Assembly (NCBI GenBank): GCA_024707145.1
Contig: JANQAI010000005.1
Location: forward strand, 744,001-808,000
Length of the DNA: 64,000 nt
Direction of reading: 5' to 3'
Source of the DNA: Magnetospirillum sp.
GTDB lineage: Bacteria; Pseudomonadota; Alphaproteobacteria; Rhodospirillales; Magnetospirillaceae
Shown here: piece by piece, positions 49,199 to 57,370 of the stretch
Position numbering within the stretch: the first letter of the stretch is position 1
How the letters are laid out: every line of letters begins with the position of its first letter
Position numbers and translations under genes: made by a program
The notes under the pieces: generated by a model
The model's input: only the letters and a program-made list of their open reading frames with translations
Told to the model about the DNA's origin: nothing
Databases searched by the model: none

Positions 49199-51398
49199 CG
49201 GCGATAAGGCGCACCCCTATTCGTTTTCGACGGCGCGGGAGCGCCTGACGCTCCAGTTCCACAATACTGTCGCCCACCTGCAAGAGTTGCCCAGCACGGC
49301 TTGTCCGGATGGGGATGCAGTCATCAACATGACCTTGCACCCGTCGTACCTTGCCAAGAGTTATTATCCCGCGGGCCTGATCCGAGAGTTGGGACTTCGC
49401 TCGGTCGGAAGCCGGGCGGTTCATCTTGTCCCCGAAAAGATCACAGGGGCACAGGGTAAGCCCGGTCGGGACATACGCCCTTTTCCGGCGCTCCAGCTTT
49501 TCCTGGCCGGATCACGGGACCGGATTGACGCATGGGCAGACGGACTGCCGAATTGGTCACCAAAAGACGAGGCGCTTCAGGACGAGTTTCGCCGTATCGA
49601 AAACGTGGAGCCGCCCCAAGAAGATAGGCTGAAGCCGATACCGGACGAGAGGCGACAAGCCGAAGTGCCGCTAGAGGTCGTATTGCACGCCTCGGCCAGC
49701 CAGGAAGACGCCTATGTGCGTCACGGCTTCCAAGAATATGTGCAAACGTTTGGCTTGGAACTTGACTTGGGCCGGGCGCGTTTTGCTGGCGGCCTGTGCT
49801 TCTTACCGCTCCGGTCCTCGGTCGAGCTTTTGCCCAAAATTGCGGAGTTTTCATTCCTGCGAGTGTTGCGGCATATGCCTCGCGTGGTGCCGCTTGACCC
49901 ACTCATTCGGGGCGCGGTGCCTGGCTTTCGCGTGACGCTTCCCGATCAGGATGCCGCCGCTCCCGATTTGAGGGTTGCGATCCTGGATGGTGGTCTTCCT
50001 GACGACCACCCGCTTGATCGGTGGGTAACATCGAATGCAGCGCCTGGGGTAGGTGCTCCCATTTCAAATTTCCAGCGCCACGGCTTGGCGGTCACGTCTG
50101 CCTTTCTCTTTGGCCCCCTGCAGCATGGCATGGGCTTGGATCAGCCTTACGCCAATGTGGATCACTGGCGAGTTCTGGGGGCGGACACGGCTCATGACGA
50201 TTTCGAGCTTTATTCCGTTCTCAGCCGAATAGAGGATATCCTCCAGTCCAACGACTACGATTTCGTCAATATCAGCCTTGGTCCCGATATGGCGATTGAG
50301 GATGACGAAGTGAACTCTTGGACCTCCACGCTGGACTTGCTGCTGGCTGAGGGCGAAACCGTTGCGACGGTGGCCTGCGGCAACAACGGGGAGCGGGATG
50401 GCCAATTGCTGCTGAACCGCATTCAGCCGCCTTCCGATGGCGTCAACATGGTTGCGGTCGGGGCGGCTGATCGTCCTGACGGCCCGTGGCGGAAGGCTCC
50501 ATACAGCGCTGTCGGCCCTGGCCGTAGTCCCGGATACGTCAAGCCGGACCTTCTGGCGTTCGGCGGGGCTTACAGCACGCCGTTTTTGGTGCTAGAGCCG
50601 GGTGTTTCTCCTTCGGGTAACGGAGATATGGGCACCAGCTTTGCCGCCCCGCTGGCGATGCGATCTGGCGCGGCAATCAGGGCGCAGTTTAGCGAAAAGC
50701 TGTGGGCACCAACAATTAAGGCGCTCATGGTTCACCAAGCCGATAATCCCAGCGAGCATCCCAGGTCGGAAGTTGGGTGGGGGCTTCTTTCCCACCATCT
50801 GGGGGATTTGGTGCTATGCCAGGACGGTGAAGCCCATGTGATCTACCAACGCCAAATGCCGTTGACGGGGGCTGTCCGCATGTATCTTCCGGTTCCGAGT
50901 GGATTGACCGGCAATGTCGATATCAAAGCAACTTTTTGCTTCTATTCAGATATCGACCCAGAAGACGCCTTCAGCTACACGCGCGGAGGATTGGAGATAC
51001 AATTCAGGCCGGATACCCTGAAGGCTGGGAAGCCTTACGAAAAGGACGGTCGTTTGATCGTGCCGGAAACGCCGCCTTCGGAGACATTCTTCGGAGCCGG
51101 GGATTTTTACAGCACCGAGGTTGAAAGACGGCAAGACGCGCAGAAATGGGAAACCACGCTGAAGGCAAGCAAGACCAAAAGAGCTTCTTCCCTACGGGAA
51201 CCCGCGTTCGATGTGTCTTTCATCGCTAGAGAGCACGGTCACGGGGGAGGCCGTGCGCCACAAGTCAAAATCGCCTTGGTCTTGACCATTACCAGCGCCA
51301 AGACGCGGGATTTGTATGACCGGGTGCTGACTAGCTACCGTGAGCGACTGAAGCCTCTGCGGCCCCGTATTCAGTTGCCGCTGCGTGTTACCCGTTAA
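49125..51398 (+). CDS. ietS: Subtilisin-like S8 protease of an IetAS-type defence pair
   Basis: A 757-residue protein. About 280 N-terminal residues of unknown fold precede a subtilase domain with the triad Asp288 (VAILDGGLPDDHP), His319 (FQRHGLAVTSAF) and Ser505 (GTSFAAPLA); the oxyanion-side VACGNNGERDG is also present. The C-terminal ~170 residues are beta-rich. No signal peptide, so it acts in the cytoplasm. In IetAS the ATPase and protease are both needed for phage defence; the trigger is not known to me. CAGGAGAAGG precedes the ATG. Confidence 0.85.
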   Translation: MAEPRYLIGGGEQLAVEVPRPRRGSGDKAHPYSFSTARERLTLQFHNTVAHLQELPSTACPDGDAVINMTLHPSYLAKSYYPAGLIRELGLRSVGSRAVHLVPEKITGAQGKPGRDIRPFPALQLFLAGSRDRIDAWADGLPNWSPKDEALQDEFRRIENVEPPQEDRLKPIPDERRQAEVPLEVVLHASASQEDAYVRHGFQEYVQTFGLELDLGRARFAGGLCFLPLRSSVELLPKIAEFSFLRVLRHMPRVVPLDPLIRGAVPGFRVTLPDQDAAAPDLRVAILDGGLPDDHPLDRWVTSNAAPGVGAPISNFQRHGLAVTSAFLFGPLQHGMGLDQPYANVDHWRVLGADTAHDDFELYSVLSRIEDILQSNDYDFVNISLGPDMAIEDDEVNSWTSTLDLLLAEGETVATVACGNNGERDGQLLLNRIQPPSDGVNMVAVGAADRPDGPWRKAPYSAVGPGRSPGYVKPDLLAFGGAYSTPFLVLEPGVSPSGNGDMGTSFAAPLAMRSGAAIRAQFSEKLWAPTIKALMVHQADNPSEHPRSEVGWGLLSHHLGDLVLCQDGEAHVIYQRQMPLTGAVRMYLPVPSGLTGNVDIKATFCFYSDIDPEDAFSYTRGGLEIQFRPDTLKAGKPYEKDGRLIVPETPPSETFFGAGDFYSTEVERRQDAQKWETTLKASKTKRASSLREPAFDVSFIAREHGHGGGRAPQVKIALVLTITSAKTRDLYDRVLTSYRERLKPLRPRIQLPLRVTR

Positions 51399-51664
51399 GC
51401 AGCAGAAAATCGTTCTGCCGCATTGGCGGTGAGGTTATGGGGTGGGAGCGGCGGCTAAGAGATAGGCTGCCGCTTCCCCTATTGGCGTCAAGCCGCCAAG
51501 CTTTCGCTCCACCAACCCGACCGTCCGCTACCGGCCTCGACCTGACTTTGGGATTGACCTCCCCTGTCTGGTCAGCGCCTCGTCTGCGCATCAATGCGCT
51601 GGTAGCTGAGTTGGCGTTCGCGAGCACTGTGCGGGTACGGGCGGGCTGCGCAGAGGCATTCCGC

Positions 51665-51685
51665 GAACTTACTTGATGTAAGTTC
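51665..51685. repeat. Palindrome GARCTTAC-N5-GTAAGYTC, copy 3
   Basis: GAACTTAC and GTAAGTTC around TTGAT; the arms extend to 11 bp with CGC outside. It sits 15 bp after the end of the minus-strand gene at 51701, in a 302-bp gap after the IetS gene that otherwise shows nothing coding. Confidence 0.75.
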
Positions 51686-51700
51686 GCGCCAAATTTTGGG

Positions 51701-51994
51701 TCACGCGGCCTCGGGCTGCCCTGCATAGCGGGACAGCAGTTCGCTCCACACCTTGCCGCTGAGGTCATCCAACGCCATTGCCTCGGCATGGCGGAACCTC
51801 TGGCGCATCCACGCGGCCTCGCGGGTGACGCGGGTCGCCAACGTCAGCAGCGCCTCGGCGCTGGCCGCCATGTCGCGGGCCACCATGCAGGACATGTAGG
51901 ACGGTGCCTTGCCCAGCCAGCGCGAGGAAAAGTCCAGTTGGGAATCGGTCAGGCCAAGGTCCATGAGGGTGTCGCGGGCTTCGATGAGGATCAT
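51701..51994 (-). CDS. Small helical protein of unknown function (DUF6626-like)
   Basis: A 97-residue product, MILIEARDTLMDLGLTDSQ then FSSRWLGKAPSYMSCMVARD, followed by helices (LLTLATRVTREAAWMRQRF). The GL-DSQ-FS-WLG pattern resembles DUF6626 proteins of mobile elements, from memory. The ATG at 51994 is preferred because GGAG lies eight bases upstream; an ATG at 52045 would add 17 residues but has no ribosome site. Confidence 0.55.
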   Translation of the reverse strand: MILIEARDTLMDLGLTDSQLDFSSRWLGKAPSYMSCMVARDMAASAEALLTLATRVTREAAWMRQRFRHAEAMALDDLSGKVWSELLSRYAGQPEAA

Positions 51995-52084
51995 GCGTGC
52001 GTCTCCAAGTTGCTGTCGGTGCAGTGTATTTATGCTGTCTGTCATAAATAACTGTGGAAACAGCACGTCGTTGGAGCGCGCGAC

Positions 52085-52240
52085 ATGGACAGATCGAGGA
52101 ATATCACGCTGGGCCTGAACTGGATTCCAGCAACGTTACAGGACATCATTGCGGCGGCCATTGCTGGCACGCTTGCGGCTGAAAAGAACCGCCAACCTCA
52201 GACGATTTCGAATTTGGCGATCCAAGAGCAGATCGCTTAA
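52085..52240 (+). CDS. Possible 51-residue protein
   Basis: A short frame beginning MDRSRNITLGLNWIPATLQD and ending ISNLAIQEQIA. Amphipathic, with no recognisable motif. No strong ribosome site. It is divergent from the gene at 51701. May be spurious. Confidence 0.3.
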   Translation: MDRSRNITLGLNWIPATLQDIIAAAIAGTLAAEKNRQPQTISNLAIQEQIA

Positions 52241-52934
52241 AATTCAACAGTGCTGGAGACGGCACACGGTATAACGGCAACATCCCTTGGAGGCCACAAC
52301 TACGCCCTGGCAGCGTTAGGTGGCGCGTAAAACATAAGCGGACGAAAAATTAGTAGTCCAACCTCCACCGCCGTGAGATGGAAAACTCTAAACCCGCGCA
52401 AGAAGGACACCAGCATCAGTCTGACAAGCTGATCTGGTGCGTTGCTGCCGGCCATCTGTGGGCAAGGCGGCAACGGCTTTCGCTAACTATGAATAACCGC
52501 GTTGGGATCAAACAGTCCGGCAAACGTATATGAGTGCCGCGCTGTCCCAGGGGAAGCGTTCCAACAGATGAAGAAACTCGGACGCCGCTTCAGCTAGAAC
52601 GATTTACAGACGACGTGACGATCAGAACCGATCACACCAACTTCCCTCCCGCTGCCAAGCCATCAAGACTGAAACCGATTTTGATGTTTCCTCCCTGAAG
52701 CTGCCCGATGGGCGGCCTCGCTAGAGGATTGCTTGGCAGCGGGGGGGATAGTTGTCTCTGTTCGGATCAGGATATGCCGCTTACGTTCGCGCTGTCGCTC
52801 ACTTCGCTATGTTGGCTCATTCAATCATTAATTCAGATCGCAGCAGCAAACGCGCAACACGTCAGTGGAGCGCGGAGCTGATGCCGCTCAACGCCAGTTG
52901 AGCGTTGACCACATAGACGATCAGAAAGGCCAAC
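52241..52934. other. 694-bp region without a convincing gene
   Basis: All six frames are broken by stops. GC content is visibly lower than in the core. It holds the structured-RNA candidate described separately. GCTCAACGCCAGTTGAGC (52886-52903) is an 8-bp hairpin close to the next gene. Otherwise nothing recognised; it could be a decayed gene or a leader. Confidence 0.5.
52643..52748 (+). ncRNA. Candidate structured RNA, multi-branched
   Basis: A perfect 13-bp closing stem (CCCGCTGCCAAGC with GCTTGGCAGCGGG, 70 nt apart) encloses three further hairpins in order: CATCAA/TTGATG, GCCC-GAT-GGGC and CCTC-GCTA-GAGG. Strand is arbitrary because the stems fold on either. No known RNA family recognised. 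Confidence 0.35.
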
Positions 52935-53201
52935 ATGGACCTAACATTGAACACAACTGAGATCAGGAGCTTATTGGGAAAAATCAATCATCGGGTCAGC
53001 CATCGGGCAAATCAACTGACCCCTCGGGAATTGGATTTTCTTGGAAATATGGATTATCGGCTGCGGCATCAGCGGCGTACCACGCTTTCGGCACGGCAGG
53101 TCGTTTGGCTTTTGGACGTTCTCGACCGGACACAGGACGCTGTTCCAGCAACACCCAAGCCCGTCAAAAAGCCCCGCAAGGCTCGGTCAAAACGTCGATA
53201 A
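52935..53201 (+). CDS. Small basic protein of unknown function
   Basis: An 88-residue product: helical part RSLLGKINHRVSHRANQL and TPRELDFLGNMDYRLRHQ, then a Lys/Arg/Pro-rich tail (KPVKKPRKARSKRR) that suggests nucleic-acid binding. AGAAAGG lies upstream of the ATG. Its 3' end overlaps the convergent HAD-like gene by 38 bp. Not recognised. Confidence 0.5.
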   Translation: MDLTLNTTEIRSLLGKINHRVSHRANQLTPRELDFLGNMDYRLRHQRRTTLSARQVVWLLDVLDRTQDAVPATPKPVKKPRKARSKRR

Positions 53202-53625
53202 CGGCCATGACCGCTGGTAGGGCATCGGGAAATACGTCCGTGTTGGCCTCGATCCAGCGGTCACGCCGCCACTGCTGTTCCAACAGTGTGAGGTCGAACG
53301 GGCCAGGATCGTCATCGATCCAATAGAAGTCGGCCTGCATGCTGATGGCAGCGGCCTTGGATGCGTCCCAACGGAGGGGCGTTATCCGCAGCAACAGCGG
53401 CTCCAGCGCATCATCCCAATTCCGGCATTCACGAAACGCCCTGACGATCCCAGCATGTGATCCCGAGCGGTCACGGGTGGTCAGCCAGAACGGTGTGTGG
53501 CGTTCAATGGCCCAACGCAGGAACGTTTCCGCGTGCGGAGCGATTTCCCATCCCGCATTCCACACCGCGCCGGGCATGGCCGAGCGCAGCAACGGGCCGT
53601 CGATATCGAGATAGAGAACGGCCAT
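53164..53625 (-). CDS. HAD-like hydrolase domain protein
   Basis: A 153-residue protein beginning MAVLYLDIDGPLLRS, where DIDG matches motif I of HAD phosphatases (nucleophile and acid Asp). WLTTRDRSG is a motif II candidate (Thr), and YWIDDDPGPFD motif IV. It lacks a large cap domain. Similar stand-alone proteins of phages and islands are annotated as HAD domain or polynucleotide-phosphatase-like. Its ATG overlaps the upstream gene's stop as TGATG, so the two are co-translated. Confidence 0.7.
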   Translation of the reverse strand: MAVLYLDIDGPLLRSAMPGAVWNAGWEIAPHAETFLRWAIERHTPFWLTTRDRSGSHAGIVRAFRECRNWDDALEPLLLRITPLRWDASKAAAISMQADFYWIDDDPGPFDLTLLEQQWRRDRWIEANTDVFPDALPAVMAVIDVLTEPCGAF

Positions 53626-54371
53626 CAGCGGCCCAATTCCCAACCGTCAACGTAATATGCGGCCTGTTCGTCGATCAGCACCGGCGGCTCGCTGATGTAG
53701 CAGACGTTCGCGTGGGCAATCAGCATGTGGATCTCCGTCAGCAGATCAAGCAGCGGGGCAACGCCCTGGGTCTCGGCCACCAGCCCTATGCGACGGCGCA
53801 GGAACGACAGCGCGATGGTTCCCGGCGTCATCGCGCCCAACACGGCATCACCAATGCCCTGATAGCGCGGTGCAGCGGCCATCGCCTCGGCGGCTTTACA
53901 TTGCGCGTGCAGCGTGAGCGTCCCGGCCACCGTGCCCTTGATCCAGGATGGCTGATCGGGAAACGGCAGGTCGTCGCGCACCAACGCATCCCACAGGGCT
54001 TGTTCCCGCGCTTTGGTCACAGCCAACACGCCGCGCTCCAATTCCCCGCAGAGTGTCGCCAGTTCGCCGGTTCCCACGCGGGCAGCTGTGCGGGCGCGCT
54101 GCATTGGTCCATGGACAAGCTGATCCGTCACGCTTTGCCCCACCGGGGTATCGGCCACCAGCGGGAAGACCGACCGCGCCCAGGCCATGGTCAAGGGCGA
54201 GGCGCACCAGATGATGTGCCGGGGATGCGGCAAACCAGCCGCGCGGTATGCGTCCTTGACCAGTTGTTCCACGCGGGGACGGTCGGGCCGATCCGTGAGG
54301 CCCAGCATAGTGGTCCAGACATGAAGAAAGCGGCGTGCCGCCGCCGTGGGGTTGTCGGTGATTGTGTTCAT
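53625..54371 (-). CDS. Protein of unknown function (DUF6745-like start)
   Basis: A 248-residue protein. VKDAYRAAGLPHPRHIIWCASPLTMA is a pattern I associate with DUF6745 proteins, without certainty. The rest is mainly helical (ELATLCGELERGVLAVTKAR, LSFLRRRIGLVAETQGVAPL) and ends ISEPPVLIDEQAAYYVDGW. No signal peptide or membrane helix. Operon with the HAD-like gene. Confidence 0.6.
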   Translation of the reverse strand: MNTITDNPTAAARRFLHVWTTMLGLTDRPDRPRVEQLVKDAYRAAGLPHPRHIIWCASPLTMAWARSVFPLVADTPVGQSVTDQLVHGPMQRARTAARVGTGELATLCGELERGVLAVTKAREQALWDALVRDDLPFPDQPSWIKGTVAGTLTLHAQCKAAEAMAAAPRYQGIGDAVLGAMTPGTIALSFLRRRIGLVAETQGVAPLLDLLTEIHMLIAHANVCYISEPPVLIDEQAAYYVDGWELGR

Positions 54372-54427
54372 GGAAGCGCCTCGAAATCCGCAGTGTTAAT
54401 GACCACGGTATTTAGCGGCGCGCGCAT

Positions 54428-55000
54428 TCAGAGGATTTCCACCGCCGCCCGCATCATGGCGTCGTTGACCTCGATATAACGTTGCGTGGTGCTGAGGTGC
54501 CGGTGCCCGGCCAGCGTCATGATGACCTTGGCCGACACGCCGGAATGGGCGAGCCGGGTGATGAACCAGCGTCGGCCGCTGTGACTGCTGGCGCCGTCGA
54601 TCCCAGCTGCCGCATAGAGGTTGGTGAACAACTGGCACAGGGTATTGGGGGAGAACGCCGTCTGCTTTTGCGTTAGCAGGAACGGGGTGTCGCCGGGGCG
54701 CTGGGCGACCTTCAGCGCGACCACATAGCGTTCCAGTTCCTTGCGCAGCTTGTCGCCCACGAACACCGCCCGCGCCTCGCCGGTCTTGGTGATGGCTCCG
54801 CGCAGCAGGACTTGGTCCTTGACCCGGCCTTCGCCGTCCAGCACGTCCTTGACGGTCAGGGCGGCGATCTCGCCCACGCGCATTCCAGCATAGAAACTGA
54901 GCATGAGGGCGGCGCGGTTGCGGGCCGCGTGCTTCCTGCTGGCGATGACGGCCAGTACGCGTTTCAGCTCGCTCTCGCTCAGAACCTTGGCCTGCTTCAT
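54428..55000 (-). CDS. Tyrosine recombinase / integrase
   Basis: A 190-residue catalytic domain of the phage-integrase family without a large N-terminal arm-binding domain. Catalytic residues in order: Arg in AGMRVGEIAAL, Lys in the beta-hairpin near GAITKTGEARAV, His-x-x-Arg in SHSGRRWFITRL, His in GHRHLSTTQRYIEV and the nucleophile Tyr in that block. At this size it resembles small solitary recombinases of plasmids and islands. It may act on the tRNA-Leu repeats about 8 kb away or on other sites; unproven. Confidence 0.85.
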   Translation of the reverse strand: MKQAKVLSESELKRVLAVIASRKHAARNRAALMLSFYAGMRVGEIAALTVKDVLDGEGRVKDQVLLRGAITKTGEARAVFVGDKLRKELERYVVALKVAQRPGDTPFLLTQKQTAFSPNTLCQLFTNLYAAAGIDGASSHSGRRWFITRLAHSGVSAKVIMTLAGHRHLSTTQRYIEVNDAMMRAAVEIL

Positions 55001-55330
55001 GGCTGAAACCTTGAGAAATCAACGCCAACACACAAAACGTTATAAGCGCCGATTGCCCGAAGTCGCAACGGCGTTGATCCACACATTATTTCAATGAGAT
55101 AGCCGAAACATAAGAAAATGTGCGTTTGTAAATAAGACAAAGTCTGGCAATCAGCAATTAATTCCAAGGCGATGCAGCATGAGTTCTTGCCGTGGTGTCC
55201 CACGCGCCTTTTCCGAGCGACAACGCCTCGCGTTGGCTGCCGCGCCTCCGGGCCAGGAAAACCTAATGAAACGCACAGAAGTACATATTCGTGCCCGGCC
55301 ATGCCGGATACGACGGGCCACAGAGTCGAT
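55001..55330. other. 330-bp non-coding gap before the FixJ-like gene
   Basis: No credible gene. It contains AT-rich sequence next to the recombinase start and one copy of GCACAGAAGTACA at 55273-55285, which recurs upstream of the 56064 gene. Confidence 0.5.
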
Positions 55331-55963
55331 ATGCAGCAAGAACCACCCTACGTCGTCGCCGTCGTGGATGATGATGCCGGTTTCCGGGACGCGATTGGCT
55401 GGCTGCTCAAGGCCAATGGTTATGTGGTGCGCGGCTATGGCGACGCCCGGTCATTCCTCGCCGGTCATGATCCAACAGTGATCGGCTGCGTGCTGCTCGA
55501 TCTGCGCCTGGACGATTCCTGCGGCATCGACACCTTCATGGAAGCGCGGCGGTGTGGTCTTGATGCGCCCGTACTGATGATCTCGGGGCACGGCGACATC
55601 CCCACCGCAGTCAAGGCCGTGAAGCTTGGCGCGGCTGGCTTCCTCGAAAAACCCGTGGACAACGACAAGCTGCTCGCCACCGTGGCGGCGGCCTGCACGG
55701 CGCACCAGCAGCAATGCCGCCAGCATGGCCGGGCGATCAACGCTTTGAAGGGTTACGATCTGTTGACCAATCGGGAACGGCAGGTGTTTTGGGCCATCAC
55801 CGACGGCCTGACCAACAAGGAAATCGCCTCCACATTGGATATCAGCATCCGGACGGCTGAAACCCACAGGGCGCGCGTTTTTGAGAAGATGGCAGCGGGC
55901 AGTGTCGGAGAACTGAACAGAGCGGCGCATTTCCTGCCTCGGCGACCGCTCGTCAATCCGTAG
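55331..55963 (+). CDS. FixJ/NodW-family response regulator
   Basis: A 210-residue regulator. Receiver domain: VVDDDAGFRDAIGWLL acidic pocket, phosphorylatable Asp in CVLLDLRLDDSCG, SGHGDIPTAVKAVKLGAAGF and FLEKPVD (Lys). The LuxR-type helix-turn-helix is LTNREREVFW-like (LLTNRERQVFWAITDGLTNK) with EIASTLDISIRTAETHRARV. No kinase gene adjoins it; it is close in sequence to the regulator at 62828, so a common kinase is possible. Start at MQQEPP; an ATG ten codons upstream is an alternative. Confidence 0.88.
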   Translation: MQQEPPYVVAVVDDDAGFRDAIGWLLKANGYVVRGYGDARSFLAGHDPTVIGCVLLDLRLDDSCGIDTFMEARRCGLDAPVLMISGHGDIPTAVKAVKLGAAGFLEKPVDNDKLLATVAAACTAHQQQCRQHGRAINALKGYDLLTNRERQVFWAITDGLTNKEIASTLDISIRTAETHRARVFEKMAAGSVGELNRAAHFLPRRPLVNP

Positions 55964-55986
55964 TTAGCCACAATTACGACACCCCT

Positions 55987-56010
55987 GCACAGAAGTACAC
56001 AGTACCTCTG
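55987..56010 (+). promoter_or_regulatory. Imperfect palindrome upstream of the exported-protein genes
   Basis: CAGAAGTAC-ACA-GTACCTCTG, arms matching at 8 of 9 positions. Its left part, GCACAGAAGTACA, also occurs at 55273-55285, 46 bp before the FixJ-like regulator start. A candidate binding site for that regulator. Confidence 0.45.
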
Positions 56011-56063
56011 CCAGCGCGCGTGTGCACGTCGCTGGAGCAGACAGACGACAGCAGGGGGTAAGA

Positions 56064-56336
56064 ATGAAGAAGATCCTTATGGTTCTGGCCGTGACCATGC
56101 TCTTGGGCAACGCCTACGCCGCCGAGATCCAGACCTCTCAGCCCACCCGAGCGAGCGACTGGCAGGCGATCCAGGAGTTCATCCAAACGGCCCAAGCAGG
56201 CCCGAACACTCTCCAGTGTATCGACCGCTGCCAAGCCAATTACGCCGTTTGCCAGAGGCAGGCGTATAGCCCTGACGCAGCCCAAGCCTGCTATCGCCAA
56301 TTGGAATCCTGTAATAGCCGTTGTGGGGCTTATTAG
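56064..56336 (+). CDS. Small exported cysteine-rich protein
   Basis: A 90-residue precursor with signal peptide MKKILMVLAVTMLLGNAYA. The mature ~70 residues end in paired cysteines, CIDRCQANYAVCQRQ and ACYRQLESCNSRC, spaced as CxxxC...C...C...CxxxC; this suggests a disulfide-bonded helical hairpin. GCAGGGGG upstream of the ATG. First of three small genes after the FixJ-like regulator. Not recognised. Confidence 0.6.
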   Translation: MKKILMVLAVTMLLGNAYAAEIQTSQPTRASDWQAIQEFIQTAQAGPNTLQCIDRCQANYAVCQRQAYSPDAAQACYRQLESCNSRCGAY

Positions 56337-56375
56337 TCATGACTGAATTTCGGCAAGACGGCTACGGAGTTTAAT

Positions 56376-56861
56376 ATGATAAAGTTTCTTGTCTATTTAT
56401 CTATGGTTCCCGTGGCGTTTTTCATGCTGATTTCGCTTGCCGTTGCATTTGGCCCGCGCCGACATGAACGCTCGGCAGAAATGAACGCTTCGGACAAGAA
56501 GGTTGCAGGCCTGCTATTCGTCTATTTGGTCGGGGCATTCGCCTGGACCCAGTATGCCGGCGCAAGAGATGCGCGGATTGCTGAGGCTCGGGCTGCGGCA
56601 GAGCAAGAATACAATACCCTTGTGGCAGAACGTTGCGGCGCCCTTGAAAGGCGACGTGAAGAAACCTTACTCGCCAGAGAAAACTACAACTCTTTGTCCG
56701 GAGGTCAGCAGGCCAGGATGGCGCGGGATTTTGGGGCAGACAGAGATTGGGCCGAGCGCCAAACCGACAACGCCTACAACGCGGTTCTCGAATGCAAACG
56801 TGGGGTGAACAAGGAGAGGGCTGCGCTTTTTGAGCGCTACGGTGTGAGCGCGGAGGATTAA
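56376..56861 (+). CDS. Small membrane protein with coiled-coil tail
   Basis: A 161-residue protein with two transmembrane helices (FLVYLSMVPVAFFMLISLAV, residues 4-23; VAGLLFVYLVGAFAWTQYA, about 43-61). A charged helical tail follows (ARIAEARAAAEQEYNTLVAE), so the C-terminal part lies on the same side as the N-terminus. No known domain. It precedes the 56864 gene by 2 bp, so they are co-transcribed. Confidence 0.55.
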   Translation: MIKFLVYLSMVPVAFFMLISLAVAFGPRRHERSAEMNASDKKVAGLLFVYLVGAFAWTQYAGARDARIAEARAAAEQEYNTLVAERCGALERRREETLLARENYNSLSGGQQARMARDFGADRDWAERQTDNAYNAVLECKRGVNKERAALFERYGVSAED

Positions 56862-56863
56862 AC

Positions 56864-57325
56864 ATGCGTAACGTGCCAGCGGTGATCATCTTGTCGCTGG
56901 CCATACTCCTTGTGGCCAGTAAAGCACGAGCGACAAACGGCACTTGCGAAGAGCTGAAGCTCGACCTCCCACCCATCTACGATGCGCTGCAAGCTCGCCT
57001 CCGGCAGCATATGTTCACCCGCGACAACAACCTGAAGATCACGGTTGAGCAGGACACGGCTGCCTTCCAGCGGTTCACCGACATTGCGGACCATTACGAC
57101 AAACTGATGGTGAACGCCATCCGCTACTACAACGACGGCGATCCCGAAGCGGAACGTCTCTGCAAGGGTTATGTTTTCAAGGCCAACTGCGAGGCATACC
57201 AAGTTTACCTCGACACCGTGATCAACCTCCCCGGCATCGATCGGGAAGCGGTGATCCGCGAAGGTGAAAGGAGATGCGCCAGAGCACGAAGGGCGTCCTA
57301 CACACCCATTGAGGGAGGCAGATAG
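56864..57325 (+). CDS. Exported protein of unknown function
   Basis: A 153-residue protein with signal peptide MRNVPAVIILSLAILLVASKARA. Mature part is helical and contains four cysteines (CEELKLDL, CKGYVFKANCEAYQVYL, RRCARARRA). Forms an operon with the preceding membrane-protein gene. No family recognised. Confidence 0.55.
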   Translation: MRNVPAVIILSLAILLVASKARATNGTCEELKLDLPPIYDALQARLRQHMFTRDNNLKITVEQDTAAFQRFTDIADHYDKLMVNAIRYYNDGDPEAERLCKGYVFKANCEAYQVYLDTVINLPGIDREAVIREGERRCARARRASYTPIEGGR

Positions 57326-57370
57326 CCCTTCTCGATGGTATGGCCGCATGGCTCCTGCCATAGCGCGCCT

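Noticed and set aside
51437-51676. 79-codon plus-strand frame after the IetS gene
   Set aside because: Low-complexity, no ribosome site, and it runs into the palindrome copy 3. Treated as non-coding.
52261-52345. A stretch translating as NYALAA, like a tmRNA proteolysis tag
   Set aside because: The tag-like peptide is followed by four more residues before a stop, and no tRNA-like acceptor, T arm or pseudoknot order fitting one-piece or permuted tmRNA was found. A short chance match is likelier.
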